Counted from the stretch's first letter, positions 37,834-47,608 are shown. The stretch: 64,000 nucleotides of DNA from Synechococcales cyanobacterium GL140_1_metabat_312 (GCA_025351345.1 JANXWB010000044.1:1-64000), one strand, 5' to 3'. The notes: generated by a model from the sequence alone, not told the origin. Numbers and translations: made by a program.

Positions 37834-38109
37834 GGAGTGCTGGGGGTGAGAGGAATCTCAGACATAAAAGATAGCAGGCATAACCCTATCACTTCTCGGT
37901 AACAAAAACTTTACAGCTCTGTGATGCCAATCACAATGCATATGACCATTTCTTCCAATAATAAGTAAGGTGCATCCATCCGTATAAATTCTGAATGTCT
38001 GAATTCTCGAAAAAACGTCGGGAACAGGATAGATATCTATCCCTTCGTTCTGTTTTCTTTGAAATTTGTGCCATTCGCTACTTTTTTGTTCAGTCCATAA
38101 CTTCTACTT

Positions 38110-38346
38110 ATGCTGGTAATTGTGATGTGCATCCGCGATGTCGTTGATCAGGCGTTAATGACTGGACTCTTGACGTTTGAAGCTGAGAACCAACTCCGAG
38201 GTTTGTTGTCGAAAAAGTATGGTTACGAAGATTGGCAAGCTTTTATGGCGTTGCAATCAGCGGCCATGCTAGGTCAGGTTCAACAAGAATCTCGTTATTG
38301 TCTACCCGCGCGCGATCGCCAAGGTTTGGAGCCTGTTGTGGAATGA
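38110..38346 (+). CDS. Conserved small cyanobacterial protein, function unknown
   Basis: 78 codons. IRDVVDQALMTGLLTFEAENQLRGLLSKKYGYEDWQAFMALQSAAMLGQVQQESR is the pattern of a short helical protein seen across cyanobacteria, usually beginning near the IRDVV segment. A start at ATG 38125 (MCIRDVV) is therefore as likely as 38110. There are no catalytic motifs. It lies 130 bases before ispG on the same strand. Confidence 0.65.
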   Translation: MLVIVMCIRDVVDQALMTGLLTFEAENQLRGLLSKKYGYEDWQAFMALQSAAMLGQVQQESRYCLPARDRQGLEPVVE

Positions 38347-38475
38347 CTAATGAGGTGTTCTAGAGGAGAGCTTCTGGATGCAAGCCTTCTGGCCATGTGA
38401 TATTTTAGGGAATGCATCCATCGGGGCATTTTTTGTGGCAATCTGGAACTCACAAAGATTTTTTCCGTAAGCGCT

Positions 38476-39723
38476 ATGCAAACTCTGATGATCCCTGAGA
38501 CCGCGCCCCTGAATAGCCCAAGTAGCTTGATGCTATCGACTGATCCTGGTATTCGTCGTCGCAAAACCCGATCGGTCCCGGTGGGCAGCATCATGATCGG
38601 CAGTGAGCATCCGGTGGCGGTTCAGTCGATGATCAATGAAGACACTTTAGACATTGAGGGATCGGTCGCTGGAATTCGTCGCCTCCATGAAATTGGTTGT
38701 GAAATTGTTCGGGTGACGGTGCCCAGTATGGCCCATGCCAAAGCGATGGAACAAATTCGCGATCGGCTTCATGCGACCTATCAGCCCGTGCCATTAGTGG
38801 CTGATGTCCATCATAACGGCATGAAAATCGCGATTGAAGTTGCAAAATATGTAGACAATGTACGAATTAACCCAGGTCTCTATGTCTTTGAAAAGCCAGT
38901 GGAAGGCCGCACCGAATATACAAAACAAGAATTTGACGAGATTGGCGAAAAAATCCTCGAAACTCTCGCGCCATTGGTCATTACGCTGCGGGACCAAAAC
39001 AAATCCATGCGAATTGGCGTGAACCACGGATCCTTGGCAGAACGGATGCTGTTCACGTACGGCGATACTCCAGCAGGCATGGTCGAGTCAGCTCTAGAGT
39101 TCATTCGGATGTGTGAGTCGCTGGATTTCTATCATTTAGAAATTTCCCTCAAGGCATCCAACGTACCCGTCATGTTGGCAGCCAATCGGCTGATGGTGCA
39201 GCGGATGGATGAATTAGGCATGATGTATCCATTACATCTTGGGGTGACGGAAGCGGGCGATGGTGAGTATGGTCGCATCAAATCTACAGCAGGCATTGGC
39301 ACGTTACTGGCCGAAGGCATGGGCGATACTTTGCGCGTTTCGTTGACAGAAGCTCCAGAGAAGGAAATTCCAGTGTGCTACGGAATTTTACAAGCCTTGG
39401 GACTCCGGCGAACCATGGTGGAGTATGTTGCTTGTCCCTCTTGCGGTCGGACATTGTTTAATCTGGAAAATGTACTCCACAAGGTTCGTGAGGCCACAAG
39501 TCACTTAGCGGGACTGAATATTGCGGTGATGGGGTGCATTGTGAACGGTCCGGGTGAGATGGCGGATGCTGATTATGGCTATGTGGGTAAGACGGCTGGG
39601 ACGATCGCCCTTTACCGGGGTCGCGAAGAAATTAAACGGGTCCCCGAAGCGGAGGGTGTGAAGGAACTTGTGGCGTTGATTAAGGCGGATGGTCAGTGGG
39701 TGGAGCCGGAAGAAACCCCCTAG
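38476..39723 (+). CDS. ispG: 4-hydroxy-3-methylbut-2-enyl diphosphate synthase (MEP pathway)
   Basis: A 415-residue enzyme of the GcpE/IspG family. The TIM-barrel part has [67 protein letters not shown] and [37 protein letters not shown]. The [4Fe-4S] ligands are in [12 protein letters not shown] and the [20 protein letters not shown] motif, whose Glu completes the cluster. It makes HMBPP for carotenoid, phytol and quinone synthesis, normally with ferredoxin in cyanobacteria. The start [11 protein letters not shown] carries a short family-variable extension. Confidence 0.96.
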   Translation: MQTLMIPETAPLNSPSSLMLSTDPGIRRRKTRSVPVGSIMIGSEHPVAVQSMINEDTLDIEGSVAGIRRLHEIGCEIVRVTVPSMAHAKAMEQIRDRLHATYQPVPLVADVHHNGMKIAIEVAKYVDNVRINPGLYVFEKPVEGRTEYTKQEFDEIGEKILETLAPLVITLRDQNKSMRIGVNHGSLAERMLFTYGDTPAGMVESALEFIRMCESLDFYHLEISLKASNVPVMLAANRLMVQRMDELGMMYPLHLGVTEAGDGEYGRIKSTAGIGTLLAEGMGDTLRVSLTEAPEKEIPVCYGILQALGLRRTMVEYVACPSCGRTLFNLENVLHKVREATSHLAGLNIAVMGCIVNGPGEMADADYGYVGKTAGTIALYRGREEIKRVPEAEGVKELVALIKADGQWVEPEETP

Positions 39724-39839
39724 GAGACTTTAGATCGAGCCTAGAGTTTTACTCATTTTCTTTAGTCCCGATCGGACCCGATCGACGATTTATTCGTTAT
39801 GCTACATAATCAATCTAGTCTTATCCTGAGCTTCTTGAC

Positions 39840-41108
39840 ATGACCTTGACCAAGCGGGCAATCGTTCTAGGAACCACTGTAATTGCCCTAACGGCGGTGA
39901 CAGTGTCGCTGGCGGGGATCAACTTTTCTCGCGGAGCAGGTTCACCGTCGAAGGCTTTGGTGGATGAGGTGTGGCAGGTGATCGATAATTCTTATGTGGA
40001 TGGGACGTTCAATCAGACGGATTGGCGATCGGTCCGGCGGGATTTTATGGGGCGCGAATACAAGGATAAGACTCAGGCATATCTAGCGATTCGGGAAATG
40101 CTCAAGAAGCTCAATGATCCCTATACTCGGTTCATGGATCCTGAAGAATTTAAGAACATGAAGGTTGAAACGTCGGGCGAACTGATTGGGGTAGGAATTC
40201 AGCTAGCGGCTGATGAGAAAACAAAAAAATTGACCGTGATCTCTCCTATTGAAGGCAGTCCGGCATCGAAAGCGGGTATTTTATCCAAAGACATCATTAT
40301 TAAAATTGATGATCAATCCACTGAAGGTATGGATTTGAACAAAGCCGTCACTCTCATTCGTGGAGAATCGGGCACGTCGGTGAAGCTCACGATACAGCGT
40401 GGCACCCAGATGATGGATTACAACTTGAAGCGCGATCGGATTGAATTGCATCCTGTTAGTTCAAATGTGCAAAAGACAACAGCGGGTGAGACAGGTTACA
40501 TTCGTCTACGCCAGTTTAGTGCGCCTGCGGTTAAAGAAATGCGCGAGGCCATTCGGAATTTAGAAAAGCAAAATGTGGCGGGTTATGTCTTAGATTTACG
40601 ATCGAATCCCGGTGGATTGTTGAATGCAAGTGTAGAAATTAGTCGCATGTTGATTAAAGACGGCACAATAGTTTCGACGGTTAATCGTCAAGGTGTGTCC
40701 GATCGGCAAACGGCAAATAATTCGACCTTGACGGATAAGCCTGTGGTGGTGTTAGTGGATGGTGGGTCGGCGAGTGCCAGTGAAATAGTCTCTGGAGCGC
40801 TGCAAGATAATAAACGGGCTAAGATTGTTGGTATTAGGACCTTTGGTAAGGGACTGGTGCAGTCGGTAAGAGAACTTGGGGATAATGAATCTGGAATGGC
40901 GGTTACAATTGCGAAATATCTGACTCCAAATGGTCGCGATATTAATAAGCATGGCATTGATCCTGATGTGGAGATCAAACTAACAGAACCCCAACAAAAA
41001 GAACTTCAGGCCGATCGGGATAAAATAGGAACGCCTGCTGATCCGCAATTCGGCAAAGCTATTCAAGTGTTATCCGAAGAAATTAACGTAAAAAAAGCGG
41101 GCAAATAA
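39840..41108 (+). CDS. C-terminal processing peptidase, S41 family
   Basis: A 422-residue exported protease. An N-terminal hydrophobic signal/anchor (AIVLGTTVIALTAVTVSLAG) is followed by a PDZ domain (about 108-190: GIQLAADEKTKKLTVISPIEGSPASKAGILSKDIIIKID) and the S41 catalytic domain. The catalytic Ser lies in VDGGSASASEIVSGAL and the Lys in RTFGKGLVQSV; GYVLDLRSNPGGLL is also diagnostic. It resembles the CtpA/B/C proteases of cyanobacteria. One of these matures the D1 precursor, but which paralogue this is cannot be decided here. Confidence 0.92.
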   Translation: MTLTKRAIVLGTTVIALTAVTVSLAGINFSRGAGSPSKALVDEVWQVIDNSYVDGTFNQTDWRSVRRDFMGREYKDKTQAYLAIREMLKKLNDPYTRFMDPEEFKNMKVETSGELIGVGIQLAADEKTKKLTVISPIEGSPASKAGILSKDIIIKIDDQSTEGMDLNKAVTLIRGESGTSVKLTIQRGTQMMDYNLKRDRIELHPVSSNVQKTTAGETGYIRLRQFSAPAVKEMREAIRNLEKQNVAGYVLDLRSNPGGLLNASVEISRMLIKDGTIVSTVNRQGVSDRQTANNSTLTDKPVVVLVDGGSASASEIVSGALQDNKRAKIVGIRTFGKGLVQSVRELGDNESGMAVTIAKYLTPNGRDINKHGIDPDVEIKLTEPQQKELQADRDKIGTPADPQFGKAIQVLSEEINVKKAGK

Positions 41109-41223
41109 CGCTAGGAATACAAGTGTGATCTTTATCTATATCGATGATATTGAAAGAACGCTTGCTACCTTTCTGATGATGGTATGGAGGAGACGTTCCA
41201 GTTTTTCCAAACATTCAAACATT

Positions 41224-41340
41224 AGAAATCAGTTGATTGATGAGGATGAATAGCGATCGCTCTTCTAGAATAAAAAATCTCTTCAGTATTCATAATACTC
41301 ATTCAATCATCGATTGCAGATCCAATGAGAAATATCATTA
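41224..41340. repeat. Imperfect duplicate of the NACHT gene 3' end (copy A)
   Basis: Matches copy B at 41910-42045 over about 115 bases with small indels. Shared blocks include GTTGATTGATGAGGA, CTTCTAGAATAAAAA, GTATTCATAAT and CTCATTCAATCATCGAT. It lies beyond the toxin end of the TA pair. The right part of copy B is coding (NACHT C-terminus); here the same sequence has no gene. Confidence 0.7.
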
Positions 41341-41365
41341 GTTGCCGATCGCCAAAATAAAATAC

Positions 41366-41623
41366 CTAATTAATCAATCTCTCGTACTCGTCGTGTGTGC
41401 CAATCCAAATCCAATAATAATTTTCTCCTTTTTTCAAAGCCAATGCTCGAAATCCACCACTAATTCGAGCAGACCAAAGCGTTTTTCCTACTTTTTTAAA
41501 ATGTAAGGATGGGTGAAATAAATTCTCTTGCCAAAGCTGATAAGCTTTTTGGGCTGGCTCTTTTACTTCTGGAGAGAGTTTTGCATAGGATTTCCAAAAG
41601 TCAGCCGTTGTTAAGGACTTCAT
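41366..41623 (-). CDS. RelE/ParE-type toxin
   Basis: An 85-residue small basic protein with the RelE/ParE pattern: FWKSYAKLSPEVKEPAQKAYQLWQENLFHPSLHFKKVG at the N-terminus, then WSARISGGFRALALKK and the final strand YYWIWIGTHDEYERLI. Toxins of this superfamily are mRNA interferases or gyrase poisons, and which applies here is unknown. The start overlaps the antitoxin stop by 23 bases, the typical TA coupling. The pair sits between two imperfect direct repeats (41224-41340 and 41910-42045). Confidence 0.8.
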   Translation of the reverse strand: MKSLTTADFWKSYAKLSPEVKEPAQKAYQLWQENLFHPSLHFKKVGKTLWSARISGGFRALALKKGENYYWIWIGTHDEYERLIN

Positions 41624-41822
41624 GGAGTTCTCTCACTTGGTTGATTTCAATAGCTGCTTCTGCCCTAGCAATCAAAGCATCTAGTTTTCCAGTTGCCAGA
41701 TCTGTTTCTAATTGGTTATCCCATCGCTGGTTCAAGTAGTCCTGAAGCCACTTTGCAAGATCACGAATTTCAGCTTCTGGCATTTTTTCGATCGCAGCTT
41801 CTACTTCAAATCGAGTTGTCAT
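41601..41822 (-). CDS. Antitoxin of the RelE/ParE-type pair
   Basis: A 73-residue acidic, helical protein (MTTRFEVEAAIEKMPEAEIRDLAKWLQDYLNQRWDNQLETDLATGKLDALIARAEAAIE...) placed upstream of and overlapping the toxin. The KMPEAEIRDLAKWLQDY segment is common in antitoxins paired with this toxin type. There is no obvious DNA-binding fold, so autoregulation is uncertain. Confidence 0.75.
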   Translation of the reverse strand: MTTRFEVEAAIEKMPEAEIRDLAKWLQDYLNQRWDNQLETDLATGKLDALIARAEAAIEINQVRELHEVLNNG

Positions 41823-41909
41823 ACAAAACCTCTATTGTTGAACGACATTTCTACATTATCGCATCAAATTTCGATCGATCACTTTCCTCTAATGAAAACA
41901 GTATTACGT

Positions 41910-42045
41910 AGAAATAGATCGGTTGATTGATGAGGACGAATAGAGATCGACTGCCCTTCTAGAATAAAAATCTTTTCGGTATTCATAATTCTCATTCAAT
42001 CATCGATCGCAGCCCATCGATCGCCGCTCCAATGGGAACATCATC
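41910..42045. repeat. Copy B of the duplicated segment, includes the NACHT stop codon
   Basis: Partner of copy A, about 690 bases apart. From 41992 rightwards it is the last codons of the NACHT gene (…DGLRSMIE). The TA pair lies exactly between the two copies, so the repeats look like the footprint of an insertion or a recombination at the gene end. Confidence 0.7.
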
Positions 42046-44766
42046 AGGTTGAGTCTCAATCCATTGAACTACATCGGGAAGAATAGTTTCAGATTTTTGA
42101 TTCAATCGGCTTAATGCTTTTGCTGAACTAGAACGTATATAAGGGGCATTATCATTGAGTAATCTGAATAATCCAGACACCACCTCCGTTGATGTATTCC
42201 CCAATTTAACCAACGATTCTGCCGTAGACAATCGCACATCAGAATCCTCATTTTTGAGTAAGTCAAACCATCTATTTACCCCTTCTCTCGACCCATCTAC
42301 CAATTGGTCGAATGACATCAATGGCAACATTGATATCATCAAATCCTTCAATACCTTAACGGCCTCATCGTTTTCGAGTAAGTCATGCAATTCATTTCGC
42401 ACCTTCGACGAAGTATTTTCCGCAATTTTAAGTAACGAGAATCTCGCATGACGACGTTCTCTATGACTAGAGCTTTCATTTTTGAATAAGCTGATCAGCA
42501 CTTCGATCGCCTTCTCCTCCTGCCCCAAAGAAGCCTGAAATTCGAGTAATCTAAACCGATCGATCGCCTCCCCACAGTCATTTAATCTATTCCAAATCTC
42601 CCTTTCAAAAGCAGTTCCACCCAAACGATGAATTATTTTAGAGCCTTCTTCTCTCGCTTCCTCTCCCATTCGTTCAGTATCCCCAACCTCGATCGCAACT
42701 AACCGATCGAGAATTTCCCCGACCAATTCCGGTGCCACCACTTTCAAATCCACCGGGTCTTCCGTCAAACACCAACCCACAAAAAACAAATCTTGATGTA
42801 ACCACTTCTCATACTCACTTCCCGCCTTCAACACTGCCTCAATCGCCTTAGCCGCCCGCTTTTTCTTCAGCTTCGACACCAGCAACAACAACACCTCACG
42901 CCAATGTCCATCATGCAAATGATCTCGAATATGATCCAAAATCACCTCATCCTCACCCTCCTCAAACCGATCGTAAATCTCCTCCGCCGTCAAATACTCC
43001 TGAAACGTTTTATGAACAAACGCATACCGATCGCGCCCCTGTTCATTTAGCAATCCCGTCCGCCGCTGAATGAAATCAACAAACCGTCCCGATTCCTGTT
43101 TCGCCTCATGTGGCTTACAAGATTTCAGATTACAAATCTGCTTACATAACTGTCGAATCAATTCATCCTTATCAATCAGCGTTCCACTATCTGTCTCCCC
43201 AGCATTTCCCTGATCATGAATCCAATAGGCTAACTTCTTCAACACATACAATAAGTCATCCGCCTTCAAATACTCCAAAACCTCATACAGCTTCAACTCC
43301 TTCCCACTATCCCAACTCGTCAACAACGTCTCCACCGCCTTCTCATACAGCTTAAAGCGCTGCCTCGGCAACTCCGCTTGATAGCGATGAATCAACGCAA
43401 TAATCGTCAACAACAATGGATTTTCTGCTAGTTTTTGAATGCGGTCGTTCCCCTTAAATGCCTTCTGCAAATCCGCCTTCAACCGATCGGCCTTAGCCTT
43501 ATCATCCTTTACCCGACTGTCATACCAATGCTCAATAAATTCATTCCGTTGCCTCTCATCAAATGGCTCCAACGTATAATGCGGAAACTCATCCAAATTA
43601 AAAAAGTCCCACCGATACCCCGCCGGACGCGACGTAATCACCGCCGGATTATCCTGATACCGATGCAAAAAAGTCTCAATCTCCTCCGCAACCTTCCGCC
43701 GCTGCGCCTCATCCACAACCTCATCCAATCCATCCAACAAAATCAACGCCTTCCCCCGATCGAGCCAATATTCAAAAAACCCGATCGGCAAACTTTTCAC
43801 CGTCATCTTCTCAGCATACGATCGTAAATACTCCAATAACCCCACTCCCGGCGACAAAATCCAATCCCGAATTCTGACAACGATCGGCAACCAATCCCCA
43901 TTCGCATCAAACCCAATATTCGTCGGATCATTCGCCAACATCAACCCCAAATAACTCGCCAACGTCGTCTTTCCCGAACCCGGCGCACCCAACAACACCG
44001 CCTTATTTTTAGACTGTTTCAACACATCACGAGCCGAAATTCTAGGAGAACTCCGATCGCGAATTGCCCATTCTTTTTGTTCCTCTAACAGCGATCGACT
44101 TTGATCACTACCAAACATTCCATCCATCAAAATATCTTTAGCACCCTTACGATCGAACATTCTCCCAATTGACTTACTTTGCTCCTCTCGCACATCCGGC
44201 ATCACAAAAATCTGTTCTAAAGTCTCCTGCTTCTCCACCTCATCCCCCGGCACCGCAATCCCCACAAACTTCACGTCATCCAATCGTTGCGCCAACTGCC
44301 TCAAATATTGCTCCTTTGCCACCTGAAAAACGATCGCCGCCTTCGTCCGATCGAAATACGTCTGAGCAAACGTCTTCACCCACCGCTCCAGACTCCCAGC
44401 CATCAATTCCAGCTTCAACTCCGCCGCAACTGACTCAACAACCTTCACCAAACAATCAACCTCAATATTGCCACTCTCCTCCAAAGGTTTGCGCAGCTCC
44501 GCGAGTGTTGCTGAATGTTCAATGACTTTAGCTAATAGTGCATCGCGATCGTTCTCATAACAGCGATAGAACAAATGTTGCGAAGGTGGATACAAATCGT
44601 CCTCAGCCTTTGCCTCCGCAATCCCGGCCGCCACTGCCTTCTCTAACTCCCCCGGAAAAATCTTTGCCTTTCCCTTCTCCACCCCAATCCCTGCCAGCTT
44701 TGCTGCTCCAGAACTCACCGCAGCCTTAACCGCAACCCCACCAAGCAAGGCCCACTCAATCACCAT
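41992..44766 (-). CDS. NACHT-type STAND NTPase with HEAT-like repeats
   Basis: A 924-residue protein. The N-terminal region (1-170) starts with a hydrophobic helix (WALLGGVAVKAAVSSGAAKLAGI) and is of unknown fold. The NACHT core has Walker A VLLGAPGSGKTTLASYL (about 257-273), Walker B ALILLDGLDEV (about 338-348), the sensor-like AVITSRPAGYRW and PLLLTIIALIHRYQAELPRQRFKLYEKAVETLL. HEAT-like repeats occupy about 740-924 (SDVRLSTAESLVKLGNTSTEVVSGLFRLLNDNAPYIRSSSAKALSRL). Bacterial NACHT proteins include antiphage defence systems, so defence is a reasonable inference. ATG 44766 is preferred over 44811, which adds 15 residues. Confidence 0.85.
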   Translation of the reverse strand: MVIEWALLGGVAVKAAVSSGAAKLAGIGVEKGKAKIFPGELEKAVAAGIAEAKAEDDLYPPSQHLFYRCYENDRDALLAKVIEHSATLAELRKPLEESGNIEVDCLVKVVESVAAELKLELMAGSLERWVKTFAQTYFDRTKAAIVFQVAKEQYLRQLAQRLDDVKFVGIAVPGDEVEKQETLEQIFVMPDVREEQSKSIGRMFDRKGAKDILMDGMFGSDQSRSLLEEQKEWAIRDRSSPRISARDVLKQSKNKAVLLGAPGSGKTTLASYLGLMLANDPTNIGFDANGDWLPIVVRIRDWILSPGVGLLEYLRSYAEKMTVKSLPIGFFEYWLDRGKALILLDGLDEVVDEAQRRKVAEEIETFLHRYQDNPAVITSRPAGYRWDFFNLDEFPHYTLEPFDERQRNEFIEHWYDSRVKDDKAKADRLKADLQKAFKGNDRIQKLAENPLLLTIIALIHRYQAELPRQRFKLYEKAVETLLTSWDSGKELKLYEVLEYLKADDLLYVLKKLAYWIHDQGNAGETDSGTLIDKDELIRQLCKQICNLKSCKPHEAKQESGRFVDFIQRRTGLLNEQGRDRYAFVHKTFQEYLTAEEIYDRFEEGEDEVILDHIRDHLHDGHWREVLLLLVSKLKKKRAAKAIEAVLKAGSEYEKWLHQDLFFVGWCLTEDPVDLKVVAPELVGEILDRLVAIEVGDTERMGEEAREEGSKIIHRLGGTAFEREIWNRLNDCGEAIDRFRLLEFQASLGQEEKAIEVLISLFKNESSSHRERRHARFSLLKIAENTSSKVRNELHDLLENDEAVKVLKDLMISMLPLMSFDQLVDGSREGVNRWFDLLKNEDSDVRLSTAESLVKLGNTSTEVVSGLFRLLNDNAPYIRSSSAKALSRLNQKSETILPDVVQWIETQPDDVPIGAAIDGLRSMIE

Positions 44767-44981
44767 AGTAATCTCGCCAGCACATTCAGAATTTCCTCTA
44801 TTATGCTGCAAAATCTAAAAAAATGTTTCACCTAAAGACGTTCGTCGTCTCGAAGGGACTTTCGCTATTAGTCCACAATTCATTCGTAAGTGGTCTATGA
44901 AAAAGATGATGACCTTTTGTCGGTCGGAGACGATCGAATCAATAAATTATTGATAGTATTAGCTACTCATTTAGTCACTAA

Positions 44982-45995
44982 TCACGACAATTCCCAAGTC
45001 CAAGGACGCTTAGCTGTAGCTTTCTCTTTGGGAAATGCTTTGCTCCAATAGGTTGAAATTTGTTTGAGATCCACATTACCGCCACTAACAATTACTCCAA
45101 TTCGCGCCCCAGGTTGATTAACAATACCTTCTAAAAGGGCCGTTGCTGCCAATGCCCCCGTCGGTTCCACCACAATCTTCAACCGCTCCCATAAATAGAA
45201 CATCGATCGGGCAATAGCAGCATCACTGACCGTTACCATATCTTGAACTTGTTCTAAAACAATGGGAAACGTTAATTCACCTAAGGATTTAGATCGGGCA
45301 CCATCGGCAATGGTATTTGTTTTTTCTGTGCGCTGTAATTTTCCCGACAAAAACGATCGGGTTGCATCATCCGCGAGCTTAGGTTCAACGCCAATAATTT
45401 GACAGTTTGGTGATAAGTAATGGGCCGCGATTGCACTACCCGAAATCAAACCGCCACCGCCCACACACACTAACAACAAATCCAAATTACCCACCTCTTC
45501 AATCAATTCTTTTACCGCCGTTCCTTGCCCCGCAATGATGTCAGGATGATCAAACGGGGGAATTAGAATGGCACCTGTTTTTTCTAAAATTTCCTGCGCT
45601 ACCGATTCACGGGTTTGAAGGTTACGATCGTAAAAAACAATTTGTGCGCCATAATCACGGGCTGCATTTTGTTTTACCAATGGTGCATCGCTTGGCATCA
45701 CAATGGTCACATCGATATCCAACAATTTTCCTGCTAAAGCCATTCCTTGGGCATGATTCCCTGATGAATAGGCTATTGCCCCTCGTTTACGATCGGCGGC
45801 ATTCAACTGTGACAATGCATTGTAAGCGCCCCGAAATTTGAATGATCCGGTACGTTGAAAATTCTCGCATTTAAAAAAGACTTGGCTTTTAGTGCGATCG
45901 TCAATGAGGGTGGAGGCCATAACGGGCGATCGGTGGGCAATTCCCTTTAGCCGATCAGCCGCCCGATCGATGTGGTCATAGGAAATTGTAGACAT
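44982..45995 (-). CDS. Threonine/serine dehydratase-like PLP enzyme
   Basis: A 337-residue fold-type II PLP enzyme. Lys53 in GSFKFRGAYNAL is the PLP Lys, SSGNHAQGMALAGKLL binds the substrate carboxylate, and VCVGGGGLISGSAIAA binds the PLP phosphate. It lacks the C-terminal ACT-like regulatory domain of biosynthetic IlvA. It thus belongs to the short catabolic threonine ammonia-lyase/serine racemase group. Substrate choice (Thr, Ser or threo-3-hydroxyaspartate) is open. The gene lies just downstream of phoH on the same strand. Confidence 0.85.
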   Translation of the reverse strand: MSTISYDHIDRAADRLKGIAHRSPVMASTLIDDRTKSQVFFKCENFQRTGSFKFRGAYNALSQLNAADRKRGAIAYSSGNHAQGMALAGKLLDIDVTIVMPSDAPLVKQNAARDYGAQIVFYDRNLQTRESVAQEILEKTGAILIPPFDHPDIIAGQGTAVKELIEEVGNLDLLLVCVGGGGLISGSAIAAHYLSPNCQIIGVEPKLADDATRSFLSGKLQRTEKTNTIADGARSKSLGELTFPIVLEQVQDMVTVSDAAIARSMFYLWERLKIVVEPTGALAATALLEGIVNQPGARIGVIVSGGNVDLKQISTYWSKAFPKEKATAKRPWTWELS

Positions 45996-46012
45996 GAATA
46001 ATCCTGAAAATT

Positions 46013-46966
46013 TTACAGATCTTGCGCTTCATAGGCTTCCACAATGCGCTGGACTAAGGCATGACGCACCACGTCCGATCGATTGAAATAGCAAAACGAT
46101 GTGCCTTCAACTTGGCCCAAAATCTTCTCTGCTGTCGCCAATCCTGACACTTGACTAGGTAATAAATCTGTTTGAGTTAAATCGCCTGTCACTACCATTT
46201 TAGATTTAAACCCAATTCGAGTTAACAACATTTTCATTTGTGCTGGGGTTGTATTTTGTGCCTCATCCACAATCACAAATGCATTGTTCAATGTCCGACC
46301 GCGCATGTATGCGATCGGGGCCACTTCAATAATTTGGCGCTCCATCAAATTGGTAATTTTTTCGGGTTCAATAAAATCATGCAGCGCATCATAAAGCGGA
46401 CGAAGATAGGGATCGATTTTCTGCTGCAAATCCCCTGGCAGAAACCCTAGCTTTTCCCCCGCTTCCACCGCTGGACGAGTTAAGATAATCCGCTCATACT
46501 CGTTATTTAGTAAGGCTTGAACCGCCAGGACGGCAGCTAGATAAGTTTTTCCAGTTCCCGCTGGGCCAATGCCAAAGGTCAAATCGTGGTTCCGAATTGC
46601 TTCAACGTAGTGTCGCTGACGAAAGGTCTTCGTCCGAATCATTTCCCCTTTGCGATTTTTGCCCAAATTATCAGATTGCATGGCCTTCAGCGAAGACTCT
46701 TGCCCAGACTCTAGCGCATGGGCTGCTGTCTGAACATCAACATCCGTAATCACTTTACCGACGCTCCAATACGGTTCAAGCGCTTTGAGGATGCGATTTG
46801 CACGATGAATTTGATTGTTGGTGCCTGAAATTAAGAGATCTTGGCCGCGCATTACAATTTTTGCACCCGTCATTCGGGTTAGGGTTCGGAGATTGACTTC
46901 TCGTTCTCCAGCTAGAGCAATGGCACTGTCAATGGTCGGTAACTCTAAGGTCAGGGTGTCGGGCAT
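46013..46966 (-). CDS. phoH: PhoH family ATPase
   Basis: A 317-residue protein. The N-terminal KH-like part (1-100: LTRMTGAKIVMRGQDLLISGTNNQIHRANRILKAL) precedes a P-loop ATPase with FGIGPAGTGKTYLAAVLAVQAL (about 130-150), LTRPAVEAGEKLGFLPGDL and AFVIVDEAQNTTPAQMKMLLTRIG (Walker B). This is the PhoH/YbeZ type, which in other bacteria works with YbeY in ribosome and rRNA maturation. Upstream on this strand are rpsP and a decayed KH-like frame, with a strong terminator between. Confidence 0.92.
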   Translation of the reverse strand: MPDTLTLELPTIDSAIALAGEREVNLRTLTRMTGAKIVMRGQDLLISGTNNQIHRANRILKALEPYWSVGKVITDVDVQTAAHALESGQESSLKAMQSDNLGKNRKGEMIRTKTFRQRHYVEAIRNHDLTFGIGPAGTGKTYLAAVLAVQALLNNEYERIILTRPAVEAGEKLGFLPGDLQQKIDPYLRPLYDALHDFIEPEKITNLMERQIIEVAPIAYMRGRTLNNAFVIVDEAQNTTPAQMKMLLTRIGFKSKMVVTGDLTQTDLLPSQVSGLATAEKILGQVEGTSFCYFNRSDVVRHALVQRIVEAYEAQDL

Positions 46967-47036
46967 AGCGGCTCAACTGAAGAAGTACAGGTTCTTGTTA
47001 TCGTACCGCGTCAACTGTGGGGCTGGCGAATTAGTC

Positions 47037-47064
47037 ATAAAAAACGCCCTGATCATTCAGAGCG
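47037..47064 (-). terminator. Rho-independent terminator downstream of rpsP
   Basis: On the minus strand CGCTCTGA-ATGA-TCAGGGCG forms an 8-bp stem (one G-U pair) with a 4-base loop, followed directly by TTTTTT. It separates the rpsP transcript from phoH. Confidence 0.88.
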
Positions 47065-47126
47065 ATTCTTATACATTGAATTCTTAATTCAGAAGGGTGG
47101 GGACTTTAGCTTTTGAGTGAGTCGGA

Positions 47127-47312
47127 TCAAGAGGAGATTGGGCGATACCTGGGAGTATCCTCATGAATTTCAACTGAAATGATGTGACCCGAGATTTTCC
47201 TAATACAATCCAATGTCTGACGAATGGATCGAATGTTGTTACAATCTCGACCATCAGGGCCGCCCGCGATCGGACCCACGTCTAAAAGGATAAAGCCTGA
47301 CCTCTGATGAAT
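47127..47312 (-). pseudogene. Degenerate KH-domain (KhpA-like) frame after rpsP
   Basis: A 61-codon open frame follows the rpsP stop with no ATG, GTG or TTG; the only initiator-like codon is ATT overlapping the rpsP stop. It reads GFILLDVGPIAGGPDGRDCNNIRSIRQTLDCIRKISGHIISVEIHED. This parallels the second half of cyanobacterial KhpA-type proteins, where GRGGRNIQAIR precedes an alpha helix and a final V-YLDIY strand. The GxxG RNA-binding loop would be GRDC here. The N-terminal half of the usual protein is missing. KhpA-like genes commonly lie between rpsP and phoH in cyanobacteria, so this is probably a remnant in place. Confidence 0.5.
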
Positions 47313-47608
47313 TACTCAGCGGGTGCGGCTGGTGCTTCTACAGTGACAGTTTTACGAACTTTAGCCGATTCTTTGGGCAGTAAATTTGCCTTGATCAACA
47401 AGCTTCTAACGGTGTCAGTGGGCTGTGCGCCTTTTTTGAGCCAATCTGCAACGGCTTCTTCGTTAAATCGAGTTTCGTTGTTGCGAGGATTGTGGAATCC
47501 AATTTCAGCAACGGGACGACCGTCACGACGGGAAGTACTTTGAGCGACCACAACACGGTAGCTGACTTCACGTTTTTTACCCATACGCTTCAATCGCAGT
47601 TTAAGCAT
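47312..47608 (-). CDS. rpsP: 30S ribosomal protein S16
   Basis: A 98-residue protein with the complete S16 signature. [41 protein letters not shown] is followed by [28 protein letters not shown] and a short Ala/Pro/Glu tail. S16 is needed for 30S assembly. Downstream on the strand are the degenerate KH frame, a strong terminator and then phoH. Confidence 0.97.
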   Translation of the reverse strand: MLKLRLKRMGKKREVSYRVVVAQSTSRRDGRPVAEIGFHNPRNNETRFNEEAVADWLKKGAQPTDTVRSLLIKANLLPKESAKVRKTVTVEAPAAPAE

